A DNA stretch of 64,000 nucleotides from Peptococcaceae bacterium (GCA_012839895.1 DUML01000014.1:1-64000), one strand, 5' to 3'; shown: positions 37,394 to 47,033, counted from the first letter of the stretch. Numbers and translations are program-made. The notes: a model not told the origin generated them from the sequence alone.

Positions 37394-38212
37394 AATTATA
37401 AATTGGTGTAAGTTTTTTGACGATCTCTACCGTCGGTTCAATCTGCTTTACAATCTCAGCCATATCTTTGTACGCCATCGGGCACTCATCCAAAGTTTCT
37501 TTATTAACTGATGTGGTATAAACATCTTTCATCTGTTTTTTAAACTCAGAAAGAGTAAAGCTTTGTTTGGCTTTAGCTCTGCTCATCAGCCGCCCCGCAC
37601 CGTGCGGGGCGGAATAGTTCCAGTCCGGATTTCCTTTGCCAAGGCAAATCAAACTCCCGTCCCGCATATTAAGCGGAATTAAGAGCCTTTCCCCTGCTTT
37701 GGCGGATACCGCACCTTTACGCAGGATCATCGTATCGGTATCAATATAATTATGGGTTGTAGTGAAGCGGTCCACCACATCCAGTTTCATCCCGTTGATG
37801 ATTTCTTTCATTATAGCTTTGCGGTTCAGTTCGGCATAGTGCTGGACAATTTTCATATCGTGAAGGTAATCATCAAACAGACTACCGGTGACATAAGCAA
37901 GAGAAAAAGGAATAGTAGTATTGCGTCCTGCCTTATCTTTTTCACTTTTGCCGGTTAGCTGTTTATAGCCCGCTTCCTGATAGTATTTGGCTACTTGGAG
38001 ACCAAGGTGACGGCTGCCGGAATGCACCACAACATATAAATTGCCCTCTTCATCCCGGTTAACTTCAATAAAATGGTTGCCCCCACCCAATGTCCCGATA
38101 CTTTTCTGCGCCCTGTCCAGATTCACTGCTTTTGAACACCGGAGCTGGGTTAAATCAATTTGCTCATTATAGGGATGGAGTTTCTGCCTCACCTCAAAGC
38201 CGGAGGGAATAT
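37374..38212 (-). pseudogene. rtcB: RtcB RNA ligase, 5' part deleted
   Basis: About 275 C-terminal residues of an RtcB 3'-phosphate RNA ligase remain. The homology begins at about IPSGFEVRQKLHPY (38210) and runs through KSIGTLGGGNHFIEV, VHSGSRHLGLQVAKYY and the histidine motif APHGAGRLMSRAKAK to the stop. Roughly the first 130 residues, with the early Mn-binding Cys/His ligands, are absent, and the sequence upstream of 38212 is the phage tape-measure gene in another frame. The GTG at 38192 could initiate the fragment, but the product should be inactive. This is a deletion junction between host and prophage. Confidence 0.85.
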
Positions 38213-38568
38213 TCGTATAGATCAGTTTCTAAAGTGCCTAAATGCTGTTCAGTCCATGCTATTTCTCTTTGTAATGCCCGGTACTGTTCTTCTCCGATTT
38301 TCCCCTGTTTGAATTGCTCCTGAGCTTGTCTTTCGGCCTCTTTCAAAGTATCTAACTTACCTTTAGTGTTTTCTATTGCCTCAGCGAGAATTTTTTGTTT
38401 TTGGGCAAGCAGTTCGGTATTTTTGGGATCTAGTTTTAATAAGCGTTCTACTTGTTTTAGTTCATCTTGTAAGTCTTTAGATTTTTTGTTTACGTCCTCT
38501 AGGGCTTTGTTAAGGGGCTGAGTGTTACCAGCAATCTCTATAGTTATCCCTTTGATTTTTCCAGCCAT
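38194..38568 (-). pseudogene. Tail tape-measure protein, truncated
   Basis: The 124 codons match the N-terminal coiled-coil part of siphophage tape-measure proteins (GKIKGITIEIAGNT, then Lys/Glu-rich heptads with VERLLKLDPKNTELLAQKQ). Full tape measures usually exceed 700 residues. The homology stops near 38220, where rtcB sequence begins, and the last residues (YEYSLRL) come from read-through into it. It sits where expected, right after the G/GT chaperone genes. Confidence 0.85.
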
Positions 38569-38582
38569 TTTCTCACCTGCCC

Positions 38583-38801
38583 TTAAAACCGATCGAAGTC
38601 GGCTTGATTAGCAATTCTTACCTTTTCTTCTTCCTCTTGTTCGCTCATATTGAGATTGTTGTAAGTCACAATAAACCCGACTATCATGCCAACGGTCATT
38701 TCGTTAAAATCGGCAAGAGTTAAACCCCTTTCGTATGCTCTTACCATCAGCACTTCTGTGGTCAGCTCGAAAGGGGCTTCTTCTCCTTCGCCATCAGTTA
38801 T
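38583..38801 (-). CDS. Tail assembly chaperone, T part made by -1 frameshift
   Basis: This 72-codon frame has no start of its own. It continues the G gene in the -1 frame after a run of nine A (38809-38801): the 0 frame reads AAA-AAA-AAA-TAA, and the -1 frame reads on as ITDGEGEEAPFEL...DFNEMTVGMIVGFIVTYNNL...ANQADFDRF. This reproduces the lambda G/GT arrangement found in most siphophages, where a small share of ribosomes make the fusion (here about 186 residues) needed for tape-measure assembly. Confidence 0.8.
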   Translation of the reverse strand: MTDGEGEEAPFELTTEVLMVRAYERGLTLADFNEMTVGMIVGFIVTYNNLNMSEQEEEEKVRIANQADFDRF

Positions 38802-39142
38802 TTTTTTTTACTTTTTGCGGTCGCTCCAAGGCTGCTAAACATCATGTTCATAAGTTCGGGCAGGATATCCATAAGAGGGAATTCCGAAAAGCTATCAAGC
38901 CACTCCATGGGTGGTGGGATAGTAGGGTCTGCTGTTTTAGCAAGGGTCCAAACTAAATTATAGAATACTTCTAAGTCTAGGGCACTAAGGTCTTTTACCT
39001 CGTTATTCTCTCCTATAGCCTCCTGTAGCTTATAAATATCCTGCAAGGCATCCCTGCCAAACTGGGCTTTATAGCGTAACAAAAAGGCGCCAGTACTCTT
39101 AAAAGGTACCTGACGCCCATCAATCGTTAAGATTTTTTCCAT
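38798..39142 (-). CDS. Tail assembly chaperone G-like protein
   Basis: A 114-residue protein between the tail tube and tape-measure genes, the position of the lambda G chaperone. MEKILTIDGRQVPFKSTGAFLLRYKAQFGRD and EWLDSFSEFPLMDILPELMNMM are typical of Gram-positive phage examples. It ends at an A-rich slippery site (see the T-part entry). Confidence 0.85.
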   Translation of the reverse strand: MEKILTIDGRQVPFKSTGAFLLRYKAQFGRDALQDIYKLQEAIGENNEVKDLSALDLEVFYNLVWTLAKTADPTIPPPMEWLDSFSEFPLMDILPELMNMMFSSLGATAKSKKK

Positions 39143-39145
39143 CTC

Positions 39146-39718
39146 TTATTCCTCCGGGGTAGACACATAAACCGCACCAAAGAAGGTATCATAGGCGGCA
39201 CTACCTTGGGGCACCTTCGCTTTTACGTCTCCCGTGTCTGGTGCTGGTCTGGCAGTAATGCTCAAGGTTTCAGTCTGAGGCTCTTTGGTGTTATTTTTGG
39301 TGCTGCCGGAAATACTAGGCCGAGAAGCTAAAACATAATACAGTACATGCCGCATTTTCTTTGCATCACCGTCAAATTCAAATAGAAGCGCAAAATGCTT
39401 TGCCTTGGCGTCCTTGTTTTCTATCAGGACGCCATTGGCATCCTCGATTTCTCCAAAAACATCTTTCCGGAATTCATCAGGAATCAGTGCCATTTCTAAG
39501 TTACCTGTGTAACCGTCATTGGTATTTTCCTCATAATAAACCATATCATCAGCATAAAACTGAACACTCTCGCCGGCTGCATCCAAAGTCAAGTTTACAG
39601 CACCCGGAATCCGTTTCGGGGTACTGTACGTAATCGTGCCATCGGTTCCTTCAGTGACTACCGCATAATGCACATTATTAAGGCCAAATTTAACTTTATT
39701 TTTAACCACATCTGGCAT
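39146..39718 (-). CDS. Major tail tube protein
   Basis: The 190-residue tail tube subunit (phi13-type): KVKFGLNNVHYAVVTE at the N-terminus, then PKRIPGAVNLTLDAAGE, FYADDMVYYEE, NDGYTGNLEMALIPDEFRK and TLSITARP near the end. These are conserved in siphophage tail tubes. Three bases separate it from the G-like gene. Confidence 0.9.
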   Translation of the reverse strand: MPDVVKNKVKFGLNNVHYAVVTEGTDGTITYSTPKRIPGAVNLTLDAAGESVQFYADDMVYYEENTNDGYTGNLEMALIPDEFRKDVFGEIEDANGVLIENKDAKAKHFALLFEFDGDAKKMRHVLYYVLASRPSISGSTKNNTKEPQTETLSITARPAPDTGDVKAKVPQGSAAYDTFFGAVYVSTPEE

Positions 39719-39732
39719 TGCTCTTTACCTCC

Positions 39733-40053
39733 TTAAATTTCATAAAGGACCTGATATAGGCCCTCTGACTCAATGTAGGTCTCGGTTTTCTCCCAGTAGA
39801 TGTCGTGTTCATCGAATAAATCTTCAATCAGCTTTTCCGTGGTAGGATCCTTCTTTATTGTATATAGCTCCACCTGATAATTAGGGTTTTTACTATAGAC
39901 TTTGTTGTCAGCTCCAAAATTTGAAGAATGACTAAATAAATATATCAAATACGGAGGCTCCGGTGGAGGATTGTCTTCATCTACTCCGTAATGATGATAA
40001 GCAACTCTTAAACCAGTACTTTCTAATAAACTTAGAAGCGTTTCCTCATCCAC
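39733..40053 (-). CDS. Tail completion/terminator-like protein
   Basis: About 106 residues, in the position of the tail terminator between the HK97 gp10-like gene and the tail tube. Visible: LSLLESTGLRVAYHHYG...PPYLIYLF and YQVELYTIKKDPTTEKLIEDLF. GTG 40053 has GGAGGAGG 9 nt upstream and nearly abuts the gp10-like stop; a longer frame to 40083 would overlap that gene more. Confidence 0.75.
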   Translation of the reverse strand: MDEETLLSLLESTGLRVAYHHYGVDEDNPPPEPPYLIYLFSHSSNFGADNKVYSKNPNYQVELYTIKKDPTTEKLIEDLFDEHDIYWEKTETYIESEGLYQVLYEI

Positions 40054-40429
40054 GCTCAATCGCCTCCTCCACCTCTCGCACAAACTCCTCTATGACCATT
40101 TCTTCCGCCGGCCTGATATGTGGTTTGCCCTCCACTCTACCGCCGCCACGTTTAGCGTGCCCATGTTCCAGTAGATGGGTAAGCCTGTAATGCGGAGCCT
40201 TGACATGGACAATGCGTCTATGCGGCTGGCCAATAGCTTTTTCTGTGGTCATAGTCCAGCTCTTTGCATATTCACCCGTCCTCTTCGGTGATGTTCGCTT
40301 TAGCTGCTTAACTGCAGCCTTGCCTACACGTTCGCTTGATATATTGATTTTCTCAACAACTTCCTGGGAATATTTTGACAGTTCCTGCGCAATTTCGGCT
40401 GCAAGCTGATCAACGTTGATTTTAGCCAT
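40046..40429 (-). CDS. HK97 gp10-like head-tail/tail protein
   Basis: A 127-residue basic protein of the HK97 gp10 family (tail component joining neck and tail): AAVKQLKRTSPKRTGEYAKSW and VHVKAPHYRLTHLLEHGHAKRGGGRVEGKPHI are the family core. ATG 40429 with AGAAGG is preferred over 40459. It overlaps the upstream adaptor gene by 8 nt. Confidence 0.85.
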   Translation of the reverse strand: MAKINVDQLAAEIAQELSKYSQEVVEKINISSERVGKAAVKQLKRTSPKRTGEYAKSWTMTTEKAIGQPHRRIVHVKAPHYRLTHLLEHGHAKRGGGRVEGKPHIRPAEEMVIEEFVREVEEAIERG

Positions 40430-40748
40430 TACCAATCGCCTTCTCGCAGGTAAGTTCAAGTTCTTCCATACTTACCTCATAGGTCCGAATGACTTTATAA
40501 AGCACACCCTCAAATTTGAGCTTTGTTTGCCCGCCATATTCGTAAGGATGAACTACAAGGACAATCACAGGTTTTAAGCCTCTTGTCGCGGCATTATAAA
40601 ATTCAGATCTACTGACAGACTTCTTACCGCAAAGAATAGTTATCTCTTCTTTTTTCCCCGGGATTTGATTGCCAATTTCATCTTTTGTCAAGGTCCGAGA
40701 AATCAGGGTCACTTCATGATCAAACGTCACTAGAGTCACCCCTTGCAT
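40422..40748 (-). CDS. Head-tail adaptor (head closure) protein
   Basis: The 108-residue protein resembles phage head-closure/adaptor proteins (SPP1 gp16-like): FDHEVTLISRTLTKDEIGNQI, then CGKKSVSRSEFYNAATRGLKP and FEGVLYKVIRTYEV. It overlaps both neighbours in the head-tail connector block. Confidence 0.82.
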   Translation of the reverse strand: MQGVTLVTFDHEVTLISRTLTKDEIGNQIPGKKEEITILCGKKSVSRSEFYNAATRGLKPVIVLVVHPYEYGGQTKLKFEGVLYKVIRTYEVSMEELELTCEKAIGNG

Positions 40749-41004
40749 GGATAAATAGATTGTGCAATCTGTACTGCAAATGACGCGGTATACCGGTATT
40801 ACTGTCCCTACTCTGGTACCGCCATGTAGCGTAGTCTACCACGAACATTAAATGATTAGGGTTGTCTCCATTAAGAGACAACCCTTTTTCGTCTTCAAGC
40901 TCTTTTATTACACCGTCAATAATGGCAGTCAGGTAAGTATCACGAACAGTTGAGGATATACCCAAACGTGCCTTTACTAATTCCAATACAATTGATGTAT
41001 TCAT
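40720..41004 (-). CDS. Head-tail connector (gp6/gp15-like)
   Basis: The 94-residue helical protein fits the DNA-packaging/adaptor family that docks on the portal. ELVKARLGISSTVRDTYLTAIIDGVIKELEDEKG is the usual start, and VVDYATWRYQSRDSN is family-like. It is located directly after the capsid gene, as expected. Confidence 0.8.
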   Translation of the reverse strand: MNTSIVLELVKARLGISSTVRDTYLTAIIDGVIKELEDEKGLSLNGDNPNHLMFVVDYATWRYQSRDSNTGIPRHLQYRLHNLFIHARGDSSDV

Positions 41005-41018
41005 TTATGGCCGCCACC

Positions 41019-42749
41019 TTAAGCACCGGTGTTGACTACGATTGTGGCGATACCTGCCTTAATGGCTTTACCGTCGGCGTCAAATTCTACTACCGTAATG
41101 ACGTGGCCTGGAGTTAGGTCTGCAAGATTTACACCAGTTGTGAAGTTCGGATTGGTTCCGAAGCTCTGCCATGCAGAAGTTTTCTTCATTCCGGAGTAGA
41201 CTTTTGCAGGCATAGCGCTTGTCTTATACAGGAGCGTAGTGCCAGACTGCTCCTGACCTGATACTTTGATCTTTGTATCCCCTTCATCAGTACCCGCTTC
41301 AGATGTTACTGTCAGTTCGCCAAGCTCGGTATTTGCATAATCTTTCGGGAATGTAGTGGAGGTTACAGCGTCAGTATTGTCAAAGCTGACCATCACAAAC
41401 GCTTCTCCGAATACAGGCATACCGTCATATCTTGCATAGCCCTTGAAACCGGTCTGATGCTTTACGAAGCGGGCATGCTCGGAGCTCTCGATTGCTGCCC
41501 CTTCACGCTCAGCCAAGAGATAGACTGAACCGAATCCGCCGATAATCTCATTGTCCCCGACGATTTCAAGTTCGACGATATCACCGCCGATGATTGGCAT
41601 CTGGTTGTTGACTCCCGCCAAGAGCGCTGCGGCTGCGTCAAAAGCAAGAGCTTTCGTCATAATGTTGATATGTGTCTTGCGGTTCATGACCCAAAACGCT
41701 CTACCGTCAGAGTAGTCGGGTTTTGCGGCCCCGAGTGCTTCAATCAGCGAAGCGTAGAATGTTGCGCCAGTAGCAGTGTTAATGTTCAGCTTCTTTATGT
41801 TGCTTGTGTGCAGGTCAGTCCATGCCGGCGCGTTAGTTCCCCAATCATTGGGAGCAGAAGTCTGCGCGAGGCGGGTGACAATACCCAAGGGCATCTTTAT
41901 ACCGGTGCCGTAAATGATAGCCCTGTCTACGCCCTTGCCGATTGCCTTGCCAAGCTGATCCATAATCTCAGTGCCGAGTGCGATGTCACTATCTTTGAGC
42001 AAATTGTTATGCACCCAGATGATGCCGCCGACCATATAGCCGTCAACTTCGATCTGATTCAGCGCCATATCAAGCTCGTTAAACTCGCCCTCGGCCTCCA
42101 TCCAAACGCCTTCTGGTGCAGCGCCCATAATGTTTTGGCGCGCGGTTCCGTTGACAGATTTGACCGTGACATATTTCGCAAGCTTGCTGTACTGTTCCAG
42201 GTTGTTCCGGAGAATCTCCAGCATGACATCAGGCACAGTCAGGCTGCCGTTGGTTACTCCTCTTGTTTTGATATCACGGATAGCAGAAATAAACTGCCTC
42301 ACTTCTTCGCGAGCAAAAAAGGCATCGCGCTGTTCGATGCTGTCAAAGAACTTTACCCTTGTTTTCATGTTTCTTTCTACCCCTCTCTGTTCAGATTTTG
42401 CCGGAACAAACACCGGCGGTGTTTTGGCTCTTTCGTTGAGTTCTTCAAGCTCTGTCTCCAGCTTACGGATTTCGTCCTCGAGTTTCTGCTTCTCGTCCTC
42501 ATGCTGTTTATGCTCGGCATCCAAAGCCTCCTGGTCCTTTTCAAAGGCCTCCACTGCCTCGTCAACAGCAGCTTTGTCCTCTTCGGATGTCTCTTCCGTG
42601 ATTTCATTCACGGCCTCCTCGAGTCCCGCCTCGCGTTGCTGAAGTTCAGCTTTACGTTGTTCAAAATCCGCATCCTTGGCTTTGAGGTCATCCAGTTTCT
42701 TTCTCAGATCCTGAATTTTCTTTGTTATAACAAGCTGTCTCAGTGCCAT
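41019..42749 (-). CDS. HK97-type major capsid protein with delta domain
   Basis: The 576-residue precursor has a strongly charged N-terminal coiled coil (about 1-115; the scaffold-like delta domain normally cleaved by the protease upstream), then the HK97 fold from about residue 125: VPDVMLEILRNNLEQYSKLAKYVTVKSVNG, EGEFNELDMALNQIEVDGYMVGG and FWVMNRKTHINIMTKAL. About 100 extra residues at the C-terminus (ELTVTSEAGTDEGDTKIKV...) look like an appended beta domain that may decorate the shell. The frame is intact. Confidence 0.92.
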   Translation of the reverse strand: MALRQLVITKKIQDLRKKLDDLKAKDADFEQRKAELQQREAGLEEAVNEITEETSEEDKAAVDEAVEAFEKDQEALDAEHKQHEDEKQKLEDEIRKLETELEELNERAKTPPVFVPAKSEQRGVERNMKTRVKFFDSIEQRDAFFAREEVRQFISAIRDIKTRGVTNGSLTVPDVMLEILRNNLEQYSKLAKYVTVKSVNGTARQNIMGAAPEGVWMEAEGEFNELDMALNQIEVDGYMVGGIIWVHNNLLKDSDIALGTEIMDQLGKAIGKGVDRAIIYGTGIKMPLGIVTRLAQTSAPNDWGTNAPAWTDLHTSNIKKLNINTATGATFYASLIEALGAAKPDYSDGRAFWVMNRKTHINIMTKALAFDAAAALLAGVNNQMPIIGGDIVELEIVGDNEIIGGFGSVYLLAEREGAAIESSEHARFVKHQTGFKGYARYDGMPVFGEAFVMVSFDNTDAVTSTTFPKDYANTELGELTVTSEAGTDEGDTKIKVSGQEQSGTTLLYKTSAMPAKVYSGMKKTSAWQSFGTNPNFTTGVNLADLTPGHVITVVEFDADGKAIKAGIATIVVNTGA

Positions 42750-43336
42750 TTCTTTAATCGCTCCTTTCGTTCAGATTTCCATTTTTCTATTTGACGCTTT
42801 TTGATTTGCACATAGTCCTTTTTTCTTGCCTGCACGGAGGTGTCTTCATAGGCAGGGAACGTTACTACCGAAACTTCATAAAGCTTGACACGTTTGATGG
42901 TCCAGTGGACGGAGCCATCCTCGTGGTACTCAGTATCCTCTTCCAAAATGTCGAATCCAAAAGAGCACTGATTGACATCATCACGTTCAACCCGGGCATA
43001 CAAGTTTAGAGCATCCTGATCTTTTTCATTGATTTCGACCCGGCCCCAGAGCCCCTTTTTATCCACTTTAAGCTCAAGTGTTCCGGCCTTATTGCGCCCC
43101 AGAACTAGCGTCGTATCATGGTTTATGAGTGCCCGGATGTCATCTTCAAGGGCACCATCAAATGCGTTTGAGTCAATGCTTTCTGTGGCTCCCGGCCATA
43201 GTTCGTATATGCCGCCGAATACTGCAAAATAGCCTTCGATGTACTTTTTGCCATCGGACTCTTCGGCCCGAAACTGGGTTGGTTGGCTTCTAGCCTGGCG
43301 TATAGTTCTATTCATCGTTTTCATCGCTTTCATCAC
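42740..43336 (-). CDS. HK97-family prohead protease
   Basis: The 198-residue serine protease matures the capsid. The catalytic His is in ALINHDTTLVLGR and the Ser in VNQCSFGFDIL, with EGYFAVFGG near the start. The C-terminal 30 residues are very basic. It overlaps the capsid gene by 10 nt and the portal gene by 29 nt. Confidence 0.92.
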   Translation of the reverse strand: MMKAMKTMNRTIRQARSQPTQFRAEESDGKKYIEGYFAVFGGIYELWPGATESIDSNAFDGALEDDIRALINHDTTLVLGRNKAGTLELKVDKKGLWGRVEINEKDQDALNLYARVERDDVNQCSFGFDILEEDTEYHEDGSVHWTIKRVKLYEVSVVTFPAYEDTSVQARKKDYVQIKKRQIEKWKSERKERLKKWH

Positions 43337-44516
43337 CTCCGATCAGCTTCTTCTGTTTGCCTAGCATGCTAGCCGGGATATAGTTTTCAAGCGCAAGCAG
43401 CTCATCCATCTCAGAATCAGGGGACATCCCAATCCAGTCACGCCACTCATTGCGTCTCATAGCCATACGATCCACCATCTCGGACCCGGCTTGAACAATG
43501 TCGGATAAACTGTAAGAATACAAGCTTCGAGGATTGAACTTCCAGTACAGATCCGGAGAATACAACAGCTTCCTAGTTAGTTCTTGCTCTATGACCTTTG
43601 CTTTCCCGAGGATCCGAGAGCCGATGAAGTTGTTATACTCTTCTCTGTCAAATGAACCCACCCCGACCAAAAAAGGCGGCACACCGAATATGCTGGCTAC
43701 CGTCCTTTTGTCGAGCTCCATATTTTTTGCCAGTGCCAGGTCATTCAATGTAAGTGGCTTGACTTCTTTTACTTCAAATGCCTCAGCCGGGATGAACCAC
43801 GGCCTACCGTCCTCGCTGGCGTCAAGGTACTGCTCAGATAATTTTTTCCGGCCTTCTTTGCTTGCAAATTCTTCTGTCAGTCCGTCAACCTTCACAATTA
43901 TAGAAGGTGCCGGGCTTTCAAGAAGAGCCTGCTTCGTTGCGCCTGCCTGTTTTAACCCTTTAACTATATCTTTTAGCACTACTCTATATCCTGTGCCGAT
44001 GTATGGCCGCTCCGGATCTGGATTGATTACGAAGTGCAGGACCTCATCCGAAGAAAATACCTTATCGCCATACCTGATGATATATCATCCGTCCGGGGTG
44101 TCTTGGAACGTAACTCTTGACGGCTTCAAGGGCTCCAGGTTTTCCAGATAACCTTCCGGTGTATACCGTGGATATGTTACCTGGTTGCCGTCACCGTCAA
44201 GCATCAAGGTCCAAACTATGTTGTATATAAAAGCCTTACGTGTCATATACTTATTGGGCTCAATGTCAAGCTTCCTGGAAAGTTCATTCTTAATCCGAAT
44301 ATCGCCCTGGTCCGTGTTCTGCATCAGATATATGGTCATGTTGGAAATAAGGTCTGCGTAAATGTCCACACACATTTTTACTTCCGGGCAGTTTGCAAGT
44401 TTTGTATAGCCATTTGTCACTAAGAGATCATATGCATCAGGTGAACAAAGCCATATCATGCTTGTTCTTTCAGGAGCATCCCTGCTTTGAATATTCCGTT
44501 TTTTCTTTTTACTCAT
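43308..44516 (-). pseudogene. Portal protein with in-frame TGA
   Basis: One continuous frame of about 402 codons, the normal length of an HK97-family portal, is split by TGA at 44087-44085. The first part ends VTFQDTPDG; after the TGA the same frame reads YIIRYGDKVFSSDEVLHFVINP, then LKDIVKGLKQAGATKQALLE and FGVPPFLVGV to the end. The expected residue at the stop is an aromatic one (DG-W-Y), consistent with TGG to TGA. Sites downstream (ATG/GTG near 43979) could give only a 223-residue fragment. Without a portal no packaging is possible, unless UGA is read through. Confidence 0.88.
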
Positions 44517-46296
44517 TTAACCACCCCTTTGCCTTCTCCGACTTCTCCAGGTTTTCAAGCATTCGAACACAGGCAAATACTGCTGCATCAAATACATCAA
44601 TACGGTGAGTTTCTTCAACCTTTTCGTACTGGATCATGTCGTCGGTTTTTTCTATAGCGCGAACATTAGCCACGCAATATTCAAAAGGTTCAGCACCAAA
44701 ATAATAGAGCTTCCCATCTTTAGCTTTTTTTTCGATATGACGGAAGCCCTCTGACTTTTTATAGTAATACTGCGGCTGATCCACAATAGAAAAACCTTTT
44801 TGTTTCATGCCGATAAAGTATTCTCGGCAAAATTTTCTATCATGGCCAACCTGCTTTATCTTAAAACCATCTTTCCGCATTTGGTCAAACCAATTTACTA
44901 CATCTGCATGATTAACAGTCGGGTTGTTGCACAAGTCAAGCCAGCCGTCATCCTTCCAGCCGAATAGAGGGATATTATCCTCTTCTGCCTTGACATGCGC
45001 TGCCACTATAGGGAACCAGCAATGCGGAATAATGATATCAATGTCTTTGACTCTGTAAGTTCCGTAAAGCGCTGATGTTGTCAGGTCATGAAGCTTAGAC
45101 AGGTCCGCGCCGCCGAACCAATTTAGTTTTAAAGCTTTAACATATTCAAGTTTTTTCTGCAGTGGCCATCCCGGATCTATTCCCAGCTCTTTTTCAGCTT
45201 TTCGGTTGCTGGCCTGGAATTCGGCCAAATTGAAATACGCTTTCATTGATGAAGTGTAGATATTTAAGCTCTTGGCCAAAAAAACTTTACGCTGTTGCGG
45301 ATCATTTAAAGCCTGCATAGCATCGTTCATGATGTCGGCCGGCCGGATTGTCACGCCGTAACTGGGGTTCGCTTTCTGGTGCTCAATCGGGTTTGTGAAA
45401 TCTACATCTCCGTTTTCATCCTCGTCAGCTTTGCAGATGAAAATAAAATAAGCATCGTCCTCCACGATGCCGTCTAAAACTTTCTTACAATATTGCAATC
45501 GACGATAACAAAAGCTATTTACATCATCACCTGCCGTTGTAATACCAATAACTAACTTATTTGTATACGCCTTTGTTGCTTCCTTCAGGATGTTATACTG
45601 TTTTGGCGACTTATAGGCATGGATTTCGTCAGCGATAACTATATTGCAGTTGAAACTGTCCTGCGCATCCGGATTGCCGGCAAGCGCTTCAAGATGCAGA
45701 CTGCCGCCATCCAGATCATCATGCGATATTGAATGCTCCATATTGTTATCTAGAATGCGCCACCCATCAGTAATGGCGCTATTTTTATCAGGGTAGAGAA
45801 CAGAAGTAAGATTGTAGTACCAGTTATCAAAACTCTCCATTGCCTGTTTTAATACAACGCCAACAACATAAACCTTTGATCCGCTAAGACGTTCCAATAT
45901 CCCCAAGGCCCAGGCTAAAGCAGAGGCGAACTCTGTTTTTACGTTTTTCCGTGGCACATAAATAAACGCCTCCTTAACTCGTCGTTCTATGGTCCCTGGT
46001 TTATAAAATATTAGCATGCCATATACACAGAATTTGTGCCACGGTTGTAAAATAAACGGTTTACCTCTTAATGGGATACCATCAAGAGCTTGTCCTTGTC
46101 GGTGTTTGAAAGTCTTTTCTATAATTCCAATAACAAAATCCGCATCTCTCGTGCGGATTTCCCACTTGCCGGACTCTATATCATTTAAAAATCGCTGGCA
46201 GCATTGTATCCGTTCTTTGTTAGCTACGATTTTGCCGCTGACAACACCTTGTGCATACTCCATTACCTCTGCAGCATACTTACCTGTTATTGTCAT
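44509..46296 (-). CDS. Terminase large subunit, P-loop Gly to Val
   Basis: The DNA-packaging motor and nuclease (595 residues, Terminase_1/HK97 gp2 type): ATPase region with [16 protein letters not shown], Walker [23 protein letters not shown], and a C-terminal RNase H-like nuclease ([26 protein letters not shown]). The family P-loop is RKNGKT; here the Gly before the Lys is Val (codon GTA at 45942-45940), which should cripple ATP binding. The frame is otherwise full length. It overlaps terS (ATGA) and portal. Confidence 0.92.
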   Translation of the reverse strand: MTITGKYAAEVMEYAQGVVSGKIVANKERIQCCQRFLNDIESGKWEIRTRDADFVIGIIEKTFKHRQGQALDGIPLRGKPFILQPWHKFCVYGMLIFYKPGTIERRVKEAFIYVPRKNVKTEFASALAWALGILERLSGSKVYVVGVVLKQAMESFDNWYYNLTSVLYPDKNSAITDGWRILDNNMEHSISHDDLDGGSLHLEALAGNPDAQDSFNCNIVIADEIHAYKSPKQYNILKEATKAYTNKLVIGITTAGDDVNSFCYRRLQYCKKVLDGIVEDDAYFIFICKADEDENGDVDFTNPIEHQKANPSYGVTIRPADIMNDAMQALNDPQQRKVFLAKSLNIYTSSMKAYFNLAEFQASNRKAEKELGIDPGWPLQKKLEYVKALKLNWFGGADLSKLHDLTTSALYGTYRVKDIDIIIPHCWFPIVAAHVKAEEDNIPLFGWKDDGWLDLCNNPTVNHADVVNWFDQMRKDGFKIKQVGHDRKFCREYFIGMKQKGFSIVDQPQYYYKKSEGFRHIEKKAKDGKLYYFGAEPFEYCVANVRAIEKTDDMIQYEKVEETHRIDVFDAAVFACVRMLENLEKSEKAKGWLNE

Positions 46297-46646
46297 TCAT
46301 TATCCAAACCCTTTAAAGCAGTGGTAAGTATGGACTGCTTTTTCTTGGCAAACGCTTTGTCATCTGTCTTTAACAATCCTTGCGGAGTTAGTCCCAACTG
46401 GGCCGCATATGCCAGGATATCTTTGCGGAGCGATTCAAGGGTTGTCACGATAGGCGCTTTCTTGGTGCCAGTGTTTGTATATTCTTTGAAATTATAATCA
46501 GATGCTATGAAGCGTTCTGTTAGCACTTTGTATTGTTCCCGGAGTTGTGAGTACACCTCAATGATAGGCTCAAACTCGGGCTTATATACACCAAGAGCTT
46601 TCATCTGTTCTCTGGTCTGATTGATTATACTTTTTGGTCGGCCCAT
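46293..46646 (-). CDS. Terminase small subunit, P27 type
   Basis: The 117-residue DNA-recognition subunit: [39 protein letters not shown] and [22 protein letters not shown] fit P27-family small terminases. It overlaps terL by 4 nt. Confidence 0.85.
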   Translation of the reverse strand: MGRPKSIINQTREQMKALGVYKPEFEPIIEVYSQLREQYKVLTERFIASDYNFKEYTNTGTKKAPIVTTLESLRKDILAYAAQLGLTPQGLLKTDDKAFAKKKQSILTTALKGLDNE

Positions 46647-46728
46647 CTCATCAACTCCTTTCCAAATTTTGGCGCAATAAAATTTTCACCTTTTGCCGGA
46701 GAGGGAAAAGCTTCCCAAGCCCGGTCCC

Positions 46729-47019
46729 CTATACGTTGTACCCCATATTTCGAAGGAGGGGGGATACCTTCTCCCTCCATCGCTCACCTGTTTTTGTCGT
46801 TGTCCTGTCATGCATTGAGTCATGGCATGGACCACAAAGACTAATCAAATTCGCGCTTACTAATGCTAGTTCCGGATATTGCTCTGCCGGGTAAATATGA
46901 TGCGCTGTCTGCGCTGGCGTCGTGCGCCCATACCGTCGGCATTCCCGACAAAGGTATTCATCCCGGCGCAATATTCTTTCTCTCATTCGCTGCCACTTAC
47001 GAGTTTTATAAAAATTCAT
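46729..47019 (-). CDS. HNH endonuclease next to terminase
   Basis: A 96-residue HNH nuclease: YKTRKWQRMRERILRRDEYLCREC, AHHIYPAEQYPELALVSANLISLCGPCHD gives the HH...N...C-x2-C core. HNH proteins encoded beside the small terminase assist cos cleavage in HK97-like phages. ATG 47019 has GGGTGAT upstream; a longer frame to 47055 is less likely. The 82-base gap to terS may hold the cos/packaging site, though no motif is evident. Confidence 0.88.
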   Translation of the reverse strand: MNFYKTRKWQRMRERILRRDEYLCRECRRYGRTTPAQTAHHIYPAEQYPELALVSANLISLCGPCHDSMHDRTTTKTGERWREKVSPLLRNMGYNV

Positions 47020-47033
47020 AACATCACCCAAAA

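Noticed and set aside
41670-42794. A 374-codon open frame antisense to the capsid gene
   Set aside because: It lies opposite a well-recognised capsid protein, has no ribosome site, and its product is a Cys/Leu/Phe-rich shadow translation.
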